Shown piece by piece: positions 1-10,129 of a stretch of 64,000 bases of DNA (position 1 is its first letter; every line of letters starts with the position of its first letter). The notes under the pieces are model-generated. The model worked only from the letters and a program-made list of their open reading frames with translations, searched no databases and was not told the DNA's origin. Made by a program: the position numbers and the translations under genes. The stretch spans positions 29,913,618 through 29,977,617 of the forward strand of contig CP141128.1 in assembly GCA_035236585.1 (NCBI GenBank). The letters run 5' to 3'. Source of the stretch: Warburgia ugandensis. Its lineage: Eukaryota > Streptophyta > Magnoliopsida > Canellales > Canellaceae.

Positions 1-830
1 CAAATCAAGTTGAGCCAATGATTGGATGGAAATTGGCAATCTAATAAATATAATTGAATGATTTGATTAAAAATAAGGGTCAAATCAATGAGATTTGCTA
101 ATTTGATGAAAGTCTAAGAGCTATACAATGAGATTAGTGATTTAATGATATTTATCCATCAATTTGACAAGATCCCATAATTTGAAGAAAATTAATTTTT
201 TTTCGGATGTGATATAGTGATGTTTTGAAAACCAATGTGATTTGATGATTTGTTGAATATTAATGGTTAGATGATGAGGTTCGATGACATGATATAAATC
301 AATGATCAAATTGATGAGATTGAGTGATTTGATGAAGATGGAGAGTTAGATCAACAAGATCCAATGATTTGATTTGATGAAAGATCATATATTACTTTAT
401 ATTTGAGAAAAAGATCAACTTGATTGTGGGATTTGACAGAAGATCACCTTCGATCTTATCTGATTTGATAAAGGAAAATCTCTGATGCTATAAATGTGAA
501 GAAAGAGTTTTTCTTATTTTAAAAAGGATCACCTTCAATTCTTTTAATTTGAGGAAGCATCATCTCCAATCCTTATAATTTATTTTAGGGTCGACAGAAT
601 TCTAAAACTTGCAAAAAGTTGAACGGGGGATCGATGAGATTTGATGACTGGTAGAGACCATTGATTGAATTAACGAGATTGGACAATTTGATAAAAATTT
701 GTGGTCAAGTTGACAAGATCCAATGGTGCAACAAAAATGTATGGTTGGATCATTAAGATATTAAGATTTACTTAAATTAATGGTCGAATCAATGAGATCT
801 AATGATTTATTAAATATAAATAGTAAATGC
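1..830. repeat. Degenerate minisatellite, about 40-bp unit (truncated by the window edge)
   Basis: The stretch is built from variants of a phrase like 'GATTTGATGAAAATCAATGG' followed by 'ATCAATGAGATC'. Between 420 and 600 a second flavour of unit appears, containing 'GAGAAAGGATCACCTTC'. There is no open frame of note. Order and content of units follow those at about 54790-55595 (for example the shared phrases 'ACAATGAGATTAGTGATTTA' and 'GTGATGTTTTGAAAACCAAT'), so this is a second copy of the array described at 54557-58268 and not an independent expansion. The similarity fades at about 828. Confidence 0.8.
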
Positions 831-1570
831 AGAACATTTCTTTTCTTGATTTTCACTTTTCTACTTTCACTGCAACTAAAATGTATATCTTCATGTATCT
901 CTAACTTATCTTTCGAGGAAAATAGGTAATGGATATATTATACTCAGTAAATATGAGTAAAAGTAATTTGGGTACGAAAAGAAAAGGCTCAAATTGGCTA
1001 ACAAGTGGTAAAAATACTTTATGGGGTGGGCTTTATACCTCTAAGTTAACAAAAAGGATGATCTAAATCATTTTCTAGGTTTCATATAATCTATTAGATT
1101 CAATGGACTTTTAGAATTTTAACGGCAATATTCTAATAATTTAGTTAATTAACCAAATTTAAGAGTTGATGGGATCAAATTTTCTTTAAGCACATTGAAG
1201 AAAATTTTAAAACATTTATAACCTCTCAAAAATAATTGATTGGCTCTAAAACTCACTTTAGGTTATAAGTCTCTATTGAATTTCTTCAGGATCTCTAAGT
1301 TATAACTACTTATCAATTTAGACTATATATATGCAACTATGTGTATGATGTGATCTAAGACTTTGCTTTCATGGAATAATTTAGAAAATGAGTAAAATTA
1401 TGATTTAACCATGTACAATTTCATTAATAAGCCAAAATTATCTAGACTATACTTTAGAAAATCTAATCCTCATCATAGTGTAGGAATTGACCAAAAGACT
1501 TTCAATTTTTTTTAGCAAATTTTTCATTTTTTGAAATTAAGAGAAAATTTTTGATAAAAACTAGACTTTT
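831..1570. other. AT-rich stretch without recognisable gene
   Basis: No coding frame, repeat array or RNA gene is visible. By position it could be the 3' part (3' untranslated region or 3' LTR) of the Athila-like relic to its right, but no LTR border, PPT or TSD was found. Confidence 0.3.
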
Positions 1571-1574
1571 CTAG

Positions 1575-3510
1575 AATTCTACACCCCCAACCTGAAAGAA
1601 ACATTGTCCCCTATGTTAAAAAGTAGGATGATAATAATGCATTGAGAAATGAAGAAATGGGAGGTGTAGAAACAGAAAGTTCTAAAAAACTATGGTACAT
1701 TATAACATATGAAAAATTTACAGAGTCTAAAACTTCCCTAATTCAAATACAGAATGAGCCAAACAAGCTTCTAAAAAGGAAAGGTGAGTGTTTATCTCAT
1801 AATTTTGAATTTTTCATTTCATCATAAGGCAAGATAAATATATCTCTAGGCTGCTTCTCATAATTAGAGATAAGATTGGAAGCTTGACATAGCCTTCGTG
1901 GAAATGGAGTAAGAATTCCATTTGGCTTAGTGAGTGGGACATTTTCCTTATCAATAAATTTATCTCTTTTTCTAATAAGTTTCAGTACTATCTCAACCTT
2001 TTAGGACCTAATATCTCAATTATTTTACCACTATGAAGATTGGTAATTGCCTTTGTTTGTTCCATGTTTGTAATTGAAGAATTAATCTCCCCTAGCACAT
2101 CCACATCATCAGGGTTTTCATTTGGTGGGATACAACATTACTCTTTTTCAATGATCTGCAGCATTTGAGACATCATGTCCTTTAATTTAATCATAGATTC
2201 TATGCTCTTTTCTAATTGGACTTTAATTTGAGCAATTTTGTTCTCCTGGCATTGCATGAATTGATGAAAGTTATCCTCCACTTCCCTCTTAGATGGAGGA
2301 AGATAAGGTTCAAGAGCAAGTGGTCCTTGTGGATGTTGGTAAGGGCAATATTAGGCCTTATATTAGACATTAGCATCACACTCATTTCTTCAATAGACAG
2401 TAGGATGATTACTTCAACTAAAATTGTCTTTGAAGATGGGGAAAAATGTTTCTCATAAGAATGCGTTTGAAGCTCATCCTCAATGTAGGAGTGATTGGAC
2501 ATTCCTGAGTGGGGTGTGTATTATTTTCACAAATATTACATACTTGTTTTACTTTCTTAGAGGAAATTTTTTTCTATTTCCATGGCCTCAACTATTCTAA
2601 CTGGGGATGCTATTTTAGTATTTATATCATCTTTTTTAGTCCTAGCATATATTCGTCCCCTAGCAGATGTGGTGGTTGACTTAAGCTTGTTAAAGTAGCC
2701 TACTTTTTTCAAATCAGCCCAAGTTTGTGCACTATCTGCCAACCATTTCAAATACTCTTATGTCTCTTCAAGTTGTTTATTTAAGAAATTACCATTGCAC
2801 ATCATTCCAACAAATTGGTACATATTTGAATTACAACCATAAAAGAAGCTAATGATACGTCAAAGATTGTACCCATGATGTGGACAAGTTAACAATAATT
2901 CCTTGAATCTTTCCCAACATTGGTAGAAAGTTTCTTTATCATTCTGGGTAAAATTCATTATATTTCTCTTATGTATAGTAAAAAACTTATTCAAGAACTT
3001 CTTAGTCATTTCTTGGCACGTTCTTATGGAACCTACAGGTAGTGAATGAAGCCACATCTTAGCTTATTCCTTGAAAGAAAAAGAAAATAATTAAAGTCTT
3101 ACCATGTCTAATTTGATGTTCTGTATATGTTGGGTCAGCATTTGGAGATAAATTTATGCATGAAGGATGCTGGTATCATTAGTCTGTAAATAGTCTCTTA
3201 ATGTTCTCCTACGAGGATTTTGGTTATGCCAATTATCCTCATGTGTTCTAAGTTGGTCCCACTCCTTGTTATATTTCCTTCTCTTATTTCCATATGGTAA
3301 AGAATGATTTCCTCAGGGATGTATATTATCATTAAATATAGGTGGATGATTAGCAGCATGAAAGAGAGGATTGCTTGTCCATGAGGAAACATCATCATTA
3401 TCCAGGATGAGAGGTGATTCATCATCATTAAAGAGGGAATTATTTCTCCATGGGAAAATATCATCTCTGTTAATTTTGTGGTAGATATTACCATTTTTAT
3501 TAGTGTGTAT
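1575..3510 (-). pseudogene. Athila-type Ty3/gypsy gag relic, with pol deleted
   Basis: This is the decayed capsid (gag) gene of an Athila-type LTR retrotransposon. At 3057-2860 the frame reads through WLHSLPVGSI, KFLNKFF, then CWERFKELLLTCPHHG, which matches the conserved Athila/TAT gag core (WLNSLP, KFL.KFFP, WERFKELL..CPHHG). At 2751-2557 comes KWLADSAQTWADL, and at about 2290-2130 a coiled-coil-like HQFMQCQENKIAQI stretch. The end (about 2055-1990) has TKAITNLHSGK, corresponding to the KA(V/I)TLRSGK motif at the gag/protease junction. Several stops and frameshifts break it. At 1575-1625 the minus strand carries GGGGACAATG and GGTTGGGGGTG, a signature usually found after pol in Athila elements, so protease, RT and integrase appear to have been lost by internal deletion. 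Family level is confident from the motifs; exact limits are not. Confidence 0.75.
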
Positions 3511-4680
3511 ATTTTTTCAATTAATGCAACTGACCATTTTTATTATTATTTTTTAGAAAAACTACCCTAAATGATATAACCTAAATTCCCAAAATGATGC
3601 ACAAACAAAGGGCACAATCAAATAATCCTTGAGGCTAACAAAAAAATTTTTTCTCTTAAATATGTGTGAAGGAGATGCTTTATGATTAGCCTAATCAAAT
3701 GCTCTTTCTCTCCTTCAGATTTGTATATTGCTTACTAGTTGAGTCTACTGTAAAGTAATTAATACAATCCTCATGTTAGGAGGCTTTGAGACTTCAACCA
3801 ATGTCAATGGAAGGTGTTAAAAAATCACTTGGATTTTAAGACATCCACTATAACCATAGTGCTTAGAAGCCATTGGAGTGACAATAGATCACGTCCTATT
3901 AAGAAGGTCCTATGAGCATGTGATGGCTTCTATAGGTCTCTTCTAATTAATTTTAAATTAATTTAGAAGGTTAAGTTGTGCGCTTGTGAGGATTATCCTA
4001 AGTGGGCAAAGAGGTGGTGATTAAATCCACTCTTGATCTTGTGGTGTCGGGTGCCCTTACTAATTAATTTTCACACTTCATGGAAGTTCGATCAACATAT
4101 AAATCACCTTAAAACAATAAGCATGCCCTATGAATGAAATTAAAAAGAATAAACTAATGCAAACCCTAAAAATACAATAATTATCAAATATGCTATTTAT
4201 ATGCAATTGCACTACCAAACAATGCAAAATATTCTAAATGCAACTATACAAAAAAATTAAAAGAGTGAGGAAAATGTACAGTGGGGTCTTTTATGAAGAT
4301 CAAGTGTGGGCCACCTTACCCCATAGTTTTCCTATTTTAATGCAACCCATTTAAAATTGAAATTGAAATAAATTGCAAGTTACAATGTTCCTCACTAGAA
4401 GATTCACTAAAAAAAGAAGAAAAATCTTATTTTAGGAAAGAAAGGAAATTCTATCTATTTGATGAAGCTCCACTTGCTAATTTTCAATTTCTTACCTCAA
4501 AAATAAAAATAGCAATAAATACCAAATTTAGGAAATAGAGTCATTATGCACTACGAAAAAATGAAAATACACTTAAAAATGCATAGAATGCTAAAACAAT
4601 GCAATTCCTTAAAAAAAAATTATTTATATAATTTTTTTATTTTTTGAATTTTTATTAAATTCTATAAAAACTTCGTTGCG
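3511..4680 (-). other. Athila-like element leader between PBS and gag
   Basis: This untranslated stretch lies between the primer-binding site at 4681-4700 and the gag relic. It is AT-rich with no open frame. The part at 3770-4080 loosely resembles 46840-47150 inside a Tekay-like LTR (shared phrases such as 'CCCTTACTAATTAA'); see findings. Confidence 0.4.
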
Positions 4681-4700
4681 GTTCTCCAACAACGATGCCA
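4681..4700 (-). other. Primer-binding site, tRNA-Asp type (Athila-like)
   Basis: The minus strand reads TGGCATCGTTGTTGGAGAAC. The 3' end of plant tRNA-Asp(GTC) would pair with TGGCGCCGTTGCCGGGGATC; the site matches with a handful of substitutions, mostly C-to-T or G-to-A. Six bases further, at 4707, the LTR begins with TGTTGATTG on the plus strand. Confidence 0.75.
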
Positions 4701-4706
4701 AAAACT

Positions 4707-5209
4707 TGTTGATTGTTTTCCGCAATGCATGGGCTATTGTAATGTAGCTTATACAAGTATGGGTTCATCCCATAAGTACTCGACTTAAAATGATGGAGTT
4801 TAAAATTTAATTATCCAAAAATAAAAAAATAACATAAATGAAATAACAAGAAACTCAAAATTCAAACCTATTCATTAATCAATGTACAAAATTTTTGAAC
4901 TAAAAAGATAAAAAATTAAAGGAAATAATAACTAAAATCTACTTCCCTAGCTTGATCATAGCCAATTTCTTCAAATATGTATCATCAAGGTCAATTAGCC
5001 TTCATCAATCTCTCACTGATACTTCTGATTAAGGATCCAATGCCTGGATTAAATAAATTCTTTGAAATTTTGATGAACTAGACTAAGAAAGGATTTTGGG
5101 TTTTGGACGGCTTAGATCTAATTTCCAGATTTCATATTGAATATTAGGGATGATGAATTAAGTAGGAATTGTCCTAAAAATAAGATCTCAAAATTGATTT
5201 GAATTCTAA
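4707..5209 (-). mobile_element. Athila-like LTR, 3' (U5-side) part, split by the RTE LINE
   Basis: The LTR starts beside the PBS and is continuous, once the LINE insertion at 5224-8673 is removed, with the sequence from 8674 onward. Its first 80 bp align with the start of the second LTR at 10130 (both read '..CTATTG...' then 'TATG.GT.ATCCCAT'). Confidence 0.6.
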
Positions 5210-5223
5210 TATGGAAAAGATCA
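5210..5223. repeat. Target-site duplication (left) of the RTE LINE
   Basis: TATGGAAAAGATCA here is repeated exactly at 8674-8687. The 14-bp perfect duplication defines the LINE insertion. Confidence 0.9.
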
Positions 5224-5246
5224 TCATCATCAAGACCTTATCCTAA

Positions 5247-5898
5247 TTAGGGGTCGGCCACATGAATCTTATTCCTCCATTCCACTCTATTAAATACCAT
5301 ATCTTCATTTAGTCCCAAAGTTTTTAAATCTTTCCTCACCACTTCTATCCACGTTCTTTTGGGCCTTCCCCTTCTCCTTTTAGAACCTTCTATTTGTATT
5401 GCCTCACTCCTTCTAACCAGTGCCGTTGTTGATCTCCTTTGAGCATGTCCAAACCATCTAAGTCTAATCTCTCTCATCTTGTTACCTATTAGTGCTACCC
5501 CTAAATTTCCTCTAATATTTTCATTTCTAATTCTATCCTTTTTTGTCTTACCACCCATCCATCTCAACATCCTCATTTTTGCAATGCGTATTCTATGAGT
5601 ACAATGTTCCTTAACTGCCCAACACTCTGATTCATACAGCATGGCCGGCCTGATGGTCATCCTATAAAATTTTCCTTTTAGTTTGAGGGGCTCCCGCCGA
5701 TCACACGAAACTCCAGATGCACATCTCCATTTGTTCCAACCCGCTTGGATTCTCTGGGTAACCTCTCTCTCTCTCAATCTCTCCACTCTCATGAATCATT
5801 GATCCTAAGTATTGAAAATGGTCTTTTACTGGGACTTCTTGGTTATCAATCTTGACTAGTGTTCTACTCCTACTCTCCTTGCTAAAATTACATTCCAT
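5247..5898 (-). pseudogene. RTE LINE reverse transcriptase C-terminal domain
   Basis: This follows the RT palm. The frame at 5898-5701 reads ECNFSKE, then VPVKDHFQYLGSMI, the usual 'F.YLGS.I' motif after the thumb. In a shifted frame (5792-5247) come WRCASGVSCDRREPLKLKGK, RPAMLYESECWAVKE, KMRMLRWMGG and IRLRWFGHAQRR, then RGRPKRTW. These are the hallmark tail motifs of RTE and related plant LINEs (LYG.ECW..K, MRMLRWM.G, RWFGH..RR, GRPK..W). The function is probably RNA or target binding during target-primed reverse transcription. One frameshift separates the two pieces. Very sure of family, sure it is non-functional. Confidence 0.88.
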
Positions 5899-5932
5899 GT
5901 CTTCTATCTTAGTTCAGCTAATTTTAAATCCT

Positions 5933-6700
5933 TCAGATTCTAATGCTTTTCTCCAACTCTAGCTTTATATTTACACCCTCTCTTGTCTCATCAAGTAAGA
6001 CTATATCATCTGCAAATAGCATGCACCAGAGAATCTCCTCATGCAAATGCTTTATTAACTCATCCATAACTAATGTGAAAAGGTATGGGCTCAATGCCGA
6101 TCCTTGGTGCAATCCTATAGTGATAGGAAAATCACCAGTCACGCCACTAGTGGTCTTAACATTTGTTACTGCTCCCTCATACATATCTTGAACTATGACT
6201 ATATACCCCTGAGAAACCCCTTTATCGCCCAACAGCCTCCATATTAACTTTCTAGGGACTCTATCATAAGCTTTCTCTAAGTCGATAAAGACCACGTGGA
6301 GGTCTTTCCTCCTCTCCCTATATTTCTCTACTAATTGTCTTAGTAAGAAAATAGCTTCCATGGTAGACCTCCTAGGCATGAAACCAAATTGATTCTCCGA
6401 TACACTTATTTCATATCGTAACCTCTTCTCACTCACTCTTTCAAAAAGTTTCATAGTGTGGCTCATAAGTTTGATCCCTCGATAATTAGTGTAGCTCTAT
6501 ATGTCTCCTTTATTCTTATAAATTGGTACAATAGAGCTTTTCCTCCACTCATCAGGCATTTTCTTTGATTTTACAATCATGTTAAACAACTTGGTCAACC
6601 AAACTACCCCAATATCTCCCATATGCTTCCAAACCTCTATTGGTATACCATCGGGCCCCATGGCCTTTCCAAATTTCATCTTTTTCGAGGCCTCTTTTAC
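5933..6700 (-). pseudogene. RTE LINE reverse transcriptase catalytic domain
   Basis: This is the polymerase that would copy element RNA into DNA at a nicked target. At 6679-6497 KAMGPDGIPIEVWKHMG and WRKSSIVPIYKNKGD match the N-terminal RT motifs. At 6466-5933 come ENQFGFMPRRSTMEAIF, VFIDLEKAYDRVPR (motif A, with the catalytic Asp), GLHQGSALSPYLF (motif B) and LWCMLFADDIVLLDET (motif C, FADD catalytic pair). Motif spacing and the exact wording WCMLFADDIVL fit the plant RTE clade rather than L1. Stops and a frameshift separate the two parts and interrupt the joint with the upstream endonuclease. The active-site residues remain readable, but no full-length enzyme could be made. Confidence 0.9.
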
Positions 6701-7355
6701 TTCAGGTACTCTAATCCTAGTTCATATCTATAATATCCAGTGTTATTTAGATTTATAGTATTTTCAATCCCTATATTCTCCGAGCCATTGTCATTTAACA
6801 AATTTTGAAAGTATGTTTCTCACCTTTGATTGATCTCATCATCTTTGACTAAAACCCTTTGATCATCACTTCTAATGCACCTAACATGATTTAAGTCCTT
6901 ATCCTTCTGTTCTCTTACTTTTGCAAGTTTAAATACATCTTTCTCACCTTCTCTTATTCATAGTCTATTGTAGAGCTCATCATATGCTTTAAGTTTAGCC
7001 TCACTTACTATTCTCTTAGCAACCTTTTTAGCATTCTTATATTGTTCATAGTTTTCATTATTTCTAATCTTCTTCCATGCTTTAAAAAGCATCTGTTTTT
7101 CTTTAATAAATTTTTGCACTGTTTCACTCTACCACCATGTTTCCTTTACTAGTTGTCTTTTACCTTTAGATACTCCTAAGACATCTTTTGCTACTTTCTT
7201 AATGGACTAAGCAATATTAATCCACATGGTATTTACTTCTGTTTCATAGTTCCAAATTCCTTCTACCATCAACTTATTTGTGAATGGGGTTACTTCTCTC
7301 CTTTTAAGTTCCACCACTTAATTTTTGGATACTTAGTAAGTTCATTTCCTTTCTT
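6701..7355 (-). pseudogene. RTE LINE linker between endonuclease and RT
   Basis: The minus strand can be read with stops as a charged linker: KWWNLKRREV, then KETWWWSE-like and KWKKIRNNENYEQYKNAKK-like text, followed by REQKDKDLNHVRCIRSDD. This is the standard region between the endonuclease and RT of plant RTE elements (..TWWW...V......K...). It is broken by at least five stops. Confidence 0.75.
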
Positions 7356-8110
7356 CTATCTTTTGATATGGATATCCATAACCATTAACCTATGTTGTGA
7401 GGTTAAACTCTCATCGGGTATTACCTTACAATCCTTAAATATAGATCGTTCATTACTCCTAAGTAGAAAAAAGTCTATTTTGCTTTTATGAAGTCCACTT
7501 TTAAAGGTTATTAAGTGTTCATCCCTCTTCTTAAAGAGTGTATTTGTAAAGGACAGGTTATATGACGAAGCAAAATTGAGGATATTCTCCCCCATCTCAT
7601 TTCGTTTACCTATACTATACCCTCTGTGTATTCTATCATATCTTTCCCTATCTTTTCCTACATGGCCATTTAAGTCTGCTCCTAGAAATATCCCCTCAGT
7701 GTTGGGAATTTCTTACATGACTCCCTTCATATCTTCCCAAAACTGTCTCTTGATTGCATTTATAATCTGCTCTCCTAGAACAAGTTTTATTATTATAATT
7801 CTATCACTAATTCTTTTAACGTCCAAAACTTTATCCTTTAAATCCTTATCCACTATTATTCCTATGCCATTTTTGTTATTTTCCTTTCCTACGTACCATA
7901 ATTTATAGCTATCTATTTCTCTAGCTTTAGCCCCTTTCCACTTGGTTTCTTGGATACAAGCGATGTTGACTCTCCTACATTTCATCGCATCTAGTAACTC
8001 CAAACTCTTACCTGTCAATGTCCCTATATTCCATGTGGCGATACAAATCTTATGTTCTGGAGATATTCTATTTACTATCGCCTTTCTTGACCTCCATGGC
8101 TTGAACCCAT
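7356..8110 (-). pseudogene. RTE LINE AP-type endonuclease domain
   Basis: This nicks target DNA to prime reverse transcription. In the open piece ending at 7713, HKICIATWNIGTLTGK carries the first catalytic Asn (ATWN) and NIACIQETKWKG the catalytic Glu (QETKW). After an in-frame TAA at about 7710, the reading continues through GADLNGHVG (the D-x-N metal-binding motif) and, at 7595-7356, NFASSYNLSFTNTLF, then KSKIDFFLLR (the usual IDY...R motif) and LTSQHRLMVMDI (the SQH motif). All main catalytic landmarks of the exonuclease-endonuclease-phosphatase fold are present, but two stops break the domain. Confidence 0.88.
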
Positions 8111-8317
8111 GCCCACTTTTCACTGCACATGGGTTCTGATGCAACGCGTTGCTTCTAAGGGGATGCTTTAGCAGCCCTTGCCCATTTTTCACTACACCCG
8201 AGATCCAATGTAACACGTTGCTTCTAGAAGAACGCCCTAGTAACCCTTGCCTATTTTTCACCACACTTAGGATTCGATGCAGCACGTCGCTTATGGGGAA
8301 TGCCCTAGCAGGAGGGA
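8111..8317 (-). repeat. Three 69-bp tandem repeats encoding a 23-residue repeat at the LINE protein N-terminus
   Basis: Units begin at 8111, 8180 and 8249, exactly 69 bp apart, and differ by point changes. Because 69 is a multiple of three, the frame on the minus strand carries three versions of a 23-residue unit: NVLHWISGVVKNGQGLL, a close relative before it and another after it. They lie immediately before the endonuclease. No domain is recognised. Confidence 0.85.
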
Positions 8318-8332
8318 ATGTCAGTTTTTGAT

Positions 8333-8620
8333 TCATGTCATTTTTGGGTTGCCATAGTTTTAAAAAGCTGAAGATGACTTTCATTTCTTCCTTACAAACT
8401 AATATACAAATGTATATTCATTTGTAAGTAAAAAAGAAATAACAAAATCATCATCAACTTCACCCTTGCCGATTGGCTACTTGACTTAAGGGTTGCCATA
8501 TTTTAAGAAGCTATAGATGATTTTCATTTCTTTCTCACAAATTAATACACAAATGCATATTCATTTGTAAGAGAGAAATAACAAATCATCTTCAACTTCT
8601 CCCTTGCCGGCCGGCACCTA
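8333..8620 (-). repeat. Two 144-bp tandem units in the LINE 5' untranslated region
   Basis: The plus-strand phrase GGGTTGCCATA begins at 8346 and again at 8490; following sequence matches through 'TATTCATTTGTAAG' to 'CACCCTTGCCG' / 'CTCCCTTGCCG'. The unit is 144 bp. The position at the 5' end resembles the tandem promoter monomers of other LINEs; promoter function is inference. Confidence 0.8.
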
Positions 8621-8673
8621 ACGGAAGACCCTCCTCCTTTTTCATCAGGGCTTGGGACCGGCATTGGCGGAGT

Positions 8674-8687
8674 TATGGAAAAGATCA
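8674..8687. repeat. Target-site duplication (right) of the RTE LINE
   Basis: TATGGAAAAGATCA, identical to 5210-5223. Confidence 0.9.
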
Positions 8688-10104
8688 AGAAATAAAAATT
8701 TATGTACATTAAAGCTAATTGTTGATTAGGTTAAGCTTAAATAAGATAGGTTTGGATTACACAATTCTTGAAATTTATTTGAAAATAGTACAAAATTGGT
8801 CACAAAAGGTTTAAATTGAAATTTAAATTAAATACCGAAGGGAAAAATTAGAATTTTCCAGTTTCTAGTTTTATGTGAAAAATAAAAGAAAACCTAAGGA
8901 AGATGATGAAGCAGAGGAGAAGAAGATGGAGGGAAGGAGGGGAAAACAGAGCAAACCTAGGTTAGGTTTTCTCATATGGTGAAGGGAGAAGGTGCCATTG
9001 GTGAAGACAGAGGGTGGGGAAGTAGAGATGCTATCGTGGAAGAAGAATGGGCAGGTGACATAGGTAGGTACGAGAATGAAAGAGAGGGAGAGAGGAAAAT
9101 ATGTGAAGAAAGGGTGAGTGTGAGAAACAAGGAGAGTGAGAGAGAGATAATAGAAATGGAGAGTGATGTGATGGGGGTGATTCGGTGATGAGGGAAGCAG
9201 ATAGGAGCAGGTGGTTACAATCAGGTTCACTCGTTTGAGTGCACTTAGACATAGCAACATGAAGAGGGGGAAGATAGATTAAGAGGACAAGGAGTGTAGA
9301 ATTCCAATTTCTAGATGGAAACTGAGAGAAGAAAAAAAGAACAAAAGGAAACAGAGAAGATAAGAGAAGGGGGGAATGGCGGGTGGGGGGATGTAAGTGA
9401 TGGCAAAAAGAGAGAGAGAGGGAGAATGCGGCTGGTTTCTCCTTGTAGCCCTTACCGGGTTCCATGGTTGAGAGGTTTCCTATGGCCATCCTATAGTTGA
9501 GTTTTCCCCCTTACAGCTACCCCCCAAGAGGAGGGTGAAGAGTAGATGGGTCCCCTCTCTCTGGCTGGCTCTTCCTTAGATCTTAGTTTTATAACCCACC
9601 TTCTCTTTCTATTTCTTTTTTCAACACATTCCCCTTTCTTTTGTGTATCCTCTTTATTTTGATACCTCTTCTTCTTAGAAAGCATGTATCTAAGAAAATC
9701 TACAAGATTTTTTTTTCTTATTCCTTTAAGGATCTCCATCTTATATCATGTGACCTTTTGTTCCTTGATGGTGATCTAGTCCATTGATTCAATCCAAGCC
9801 ATTCCATGCACATTTGGTTGATCTGCACCATACAAAACTCAATTAGATTCATCTTGATCACCCTTTAATTATCTGATTTGCTCCTAATGATCATCTGACC
9901 GTTAAATTTTACAAATCAATGGTTGGATATTAATTGGAGCTAAGATTAATAATCAATCTAAAATTAAAAATCTGATCAGCAAGATGATCTAACGAAATGC
10001 TAAATTTAGGCTACTTTAACTAAAATTCAACACTTAACAATGATTCCTAAACTACGACTAATGGTAAAATATATGACTTAGATCCAATCAACGTTTTGTT
10101 GCAT
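8688..10104 (-). mobile_element. Athila-like LTR, remaining (R/U3) part
   Basis: Continuation of the LTR from 5209 across the LINE. It includes a long purine-rich plus strand (8880-9470, pyrimidine-rich on the transcribed sense), which makes long but meaningless open frames on both strands. A TATA box lies at 9586-9594. The outer LTR border could not be fixed, because no TG/CA end with a TSD was found before the next PBS at 10105. Confidence 0.5.
9586..9594 (-). promoter_or_regulatory. Probable TATA box of the Athila-like LTR
   Basis: The minus strand reads TTATAAAAC inside GGGTTATAAAACTAAG. It stands upstream, in the element's sense, of the pyrimidine-rich stretch and the PBS, as expected for the U3 promoter. 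Confidence 0.5.
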
Positions 10105-10123
10105 GCTCCCAACAATGGCACCA
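10105..10123 (-). other. Second Athila-like primer-binding site (tRNA-Asp type)
   Basis: The minus strand reads TGGTGCCATTGTTGGGAGC, again close to the tRNA-Asp complement TGGCGCCGTTGCCGGGG. An LTR-like sequence starting TGATTTTT follows at 10130 and is related to that at 4707. This marks a second element of the same type and orientation. Confidence 0.65.
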
Positions 10124-10129
10124 AAAACT

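Larger units (their letters stand above)
5224..8673 (-). mobile_element. Full-length RTE-clade LINE (non-LTR retrotransposon), inactive
   Basis: A 3.45-kb non-LTR retrotransposon on the minus strand, bounded by a perfect 14-bp TSD. The 5' end (8673 downward) carries the GC-rich start typical of plant RTE elements, with phrases GGTCCCAAGCCC and AAAGGAGGAGGGTC. Two 144-bp tandem units, three 69-bp units, an AP-type endonuclease, a reverse transcriptase and a C-terminal tail domain follow. The 3' end lacks poly(A) and finishes in a short GAT repeat (plus-strand TCATCATCATCA at 5221), as RTE elements do. Many in-frame stops and frameshifts across the single expected ORF make it dead. It inserted into an Athila-like LTR, so it is younger than that LTR. 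Confidence 0.9.

Noticed and set aside
8871..9739. Long overlapping open frames on both strands
   Set aside because: They come from a purine-rich strand in the Athila-like LTR; the translations are Ser/Leu/Pro- or Glu/Arg-rich and low in complexity.
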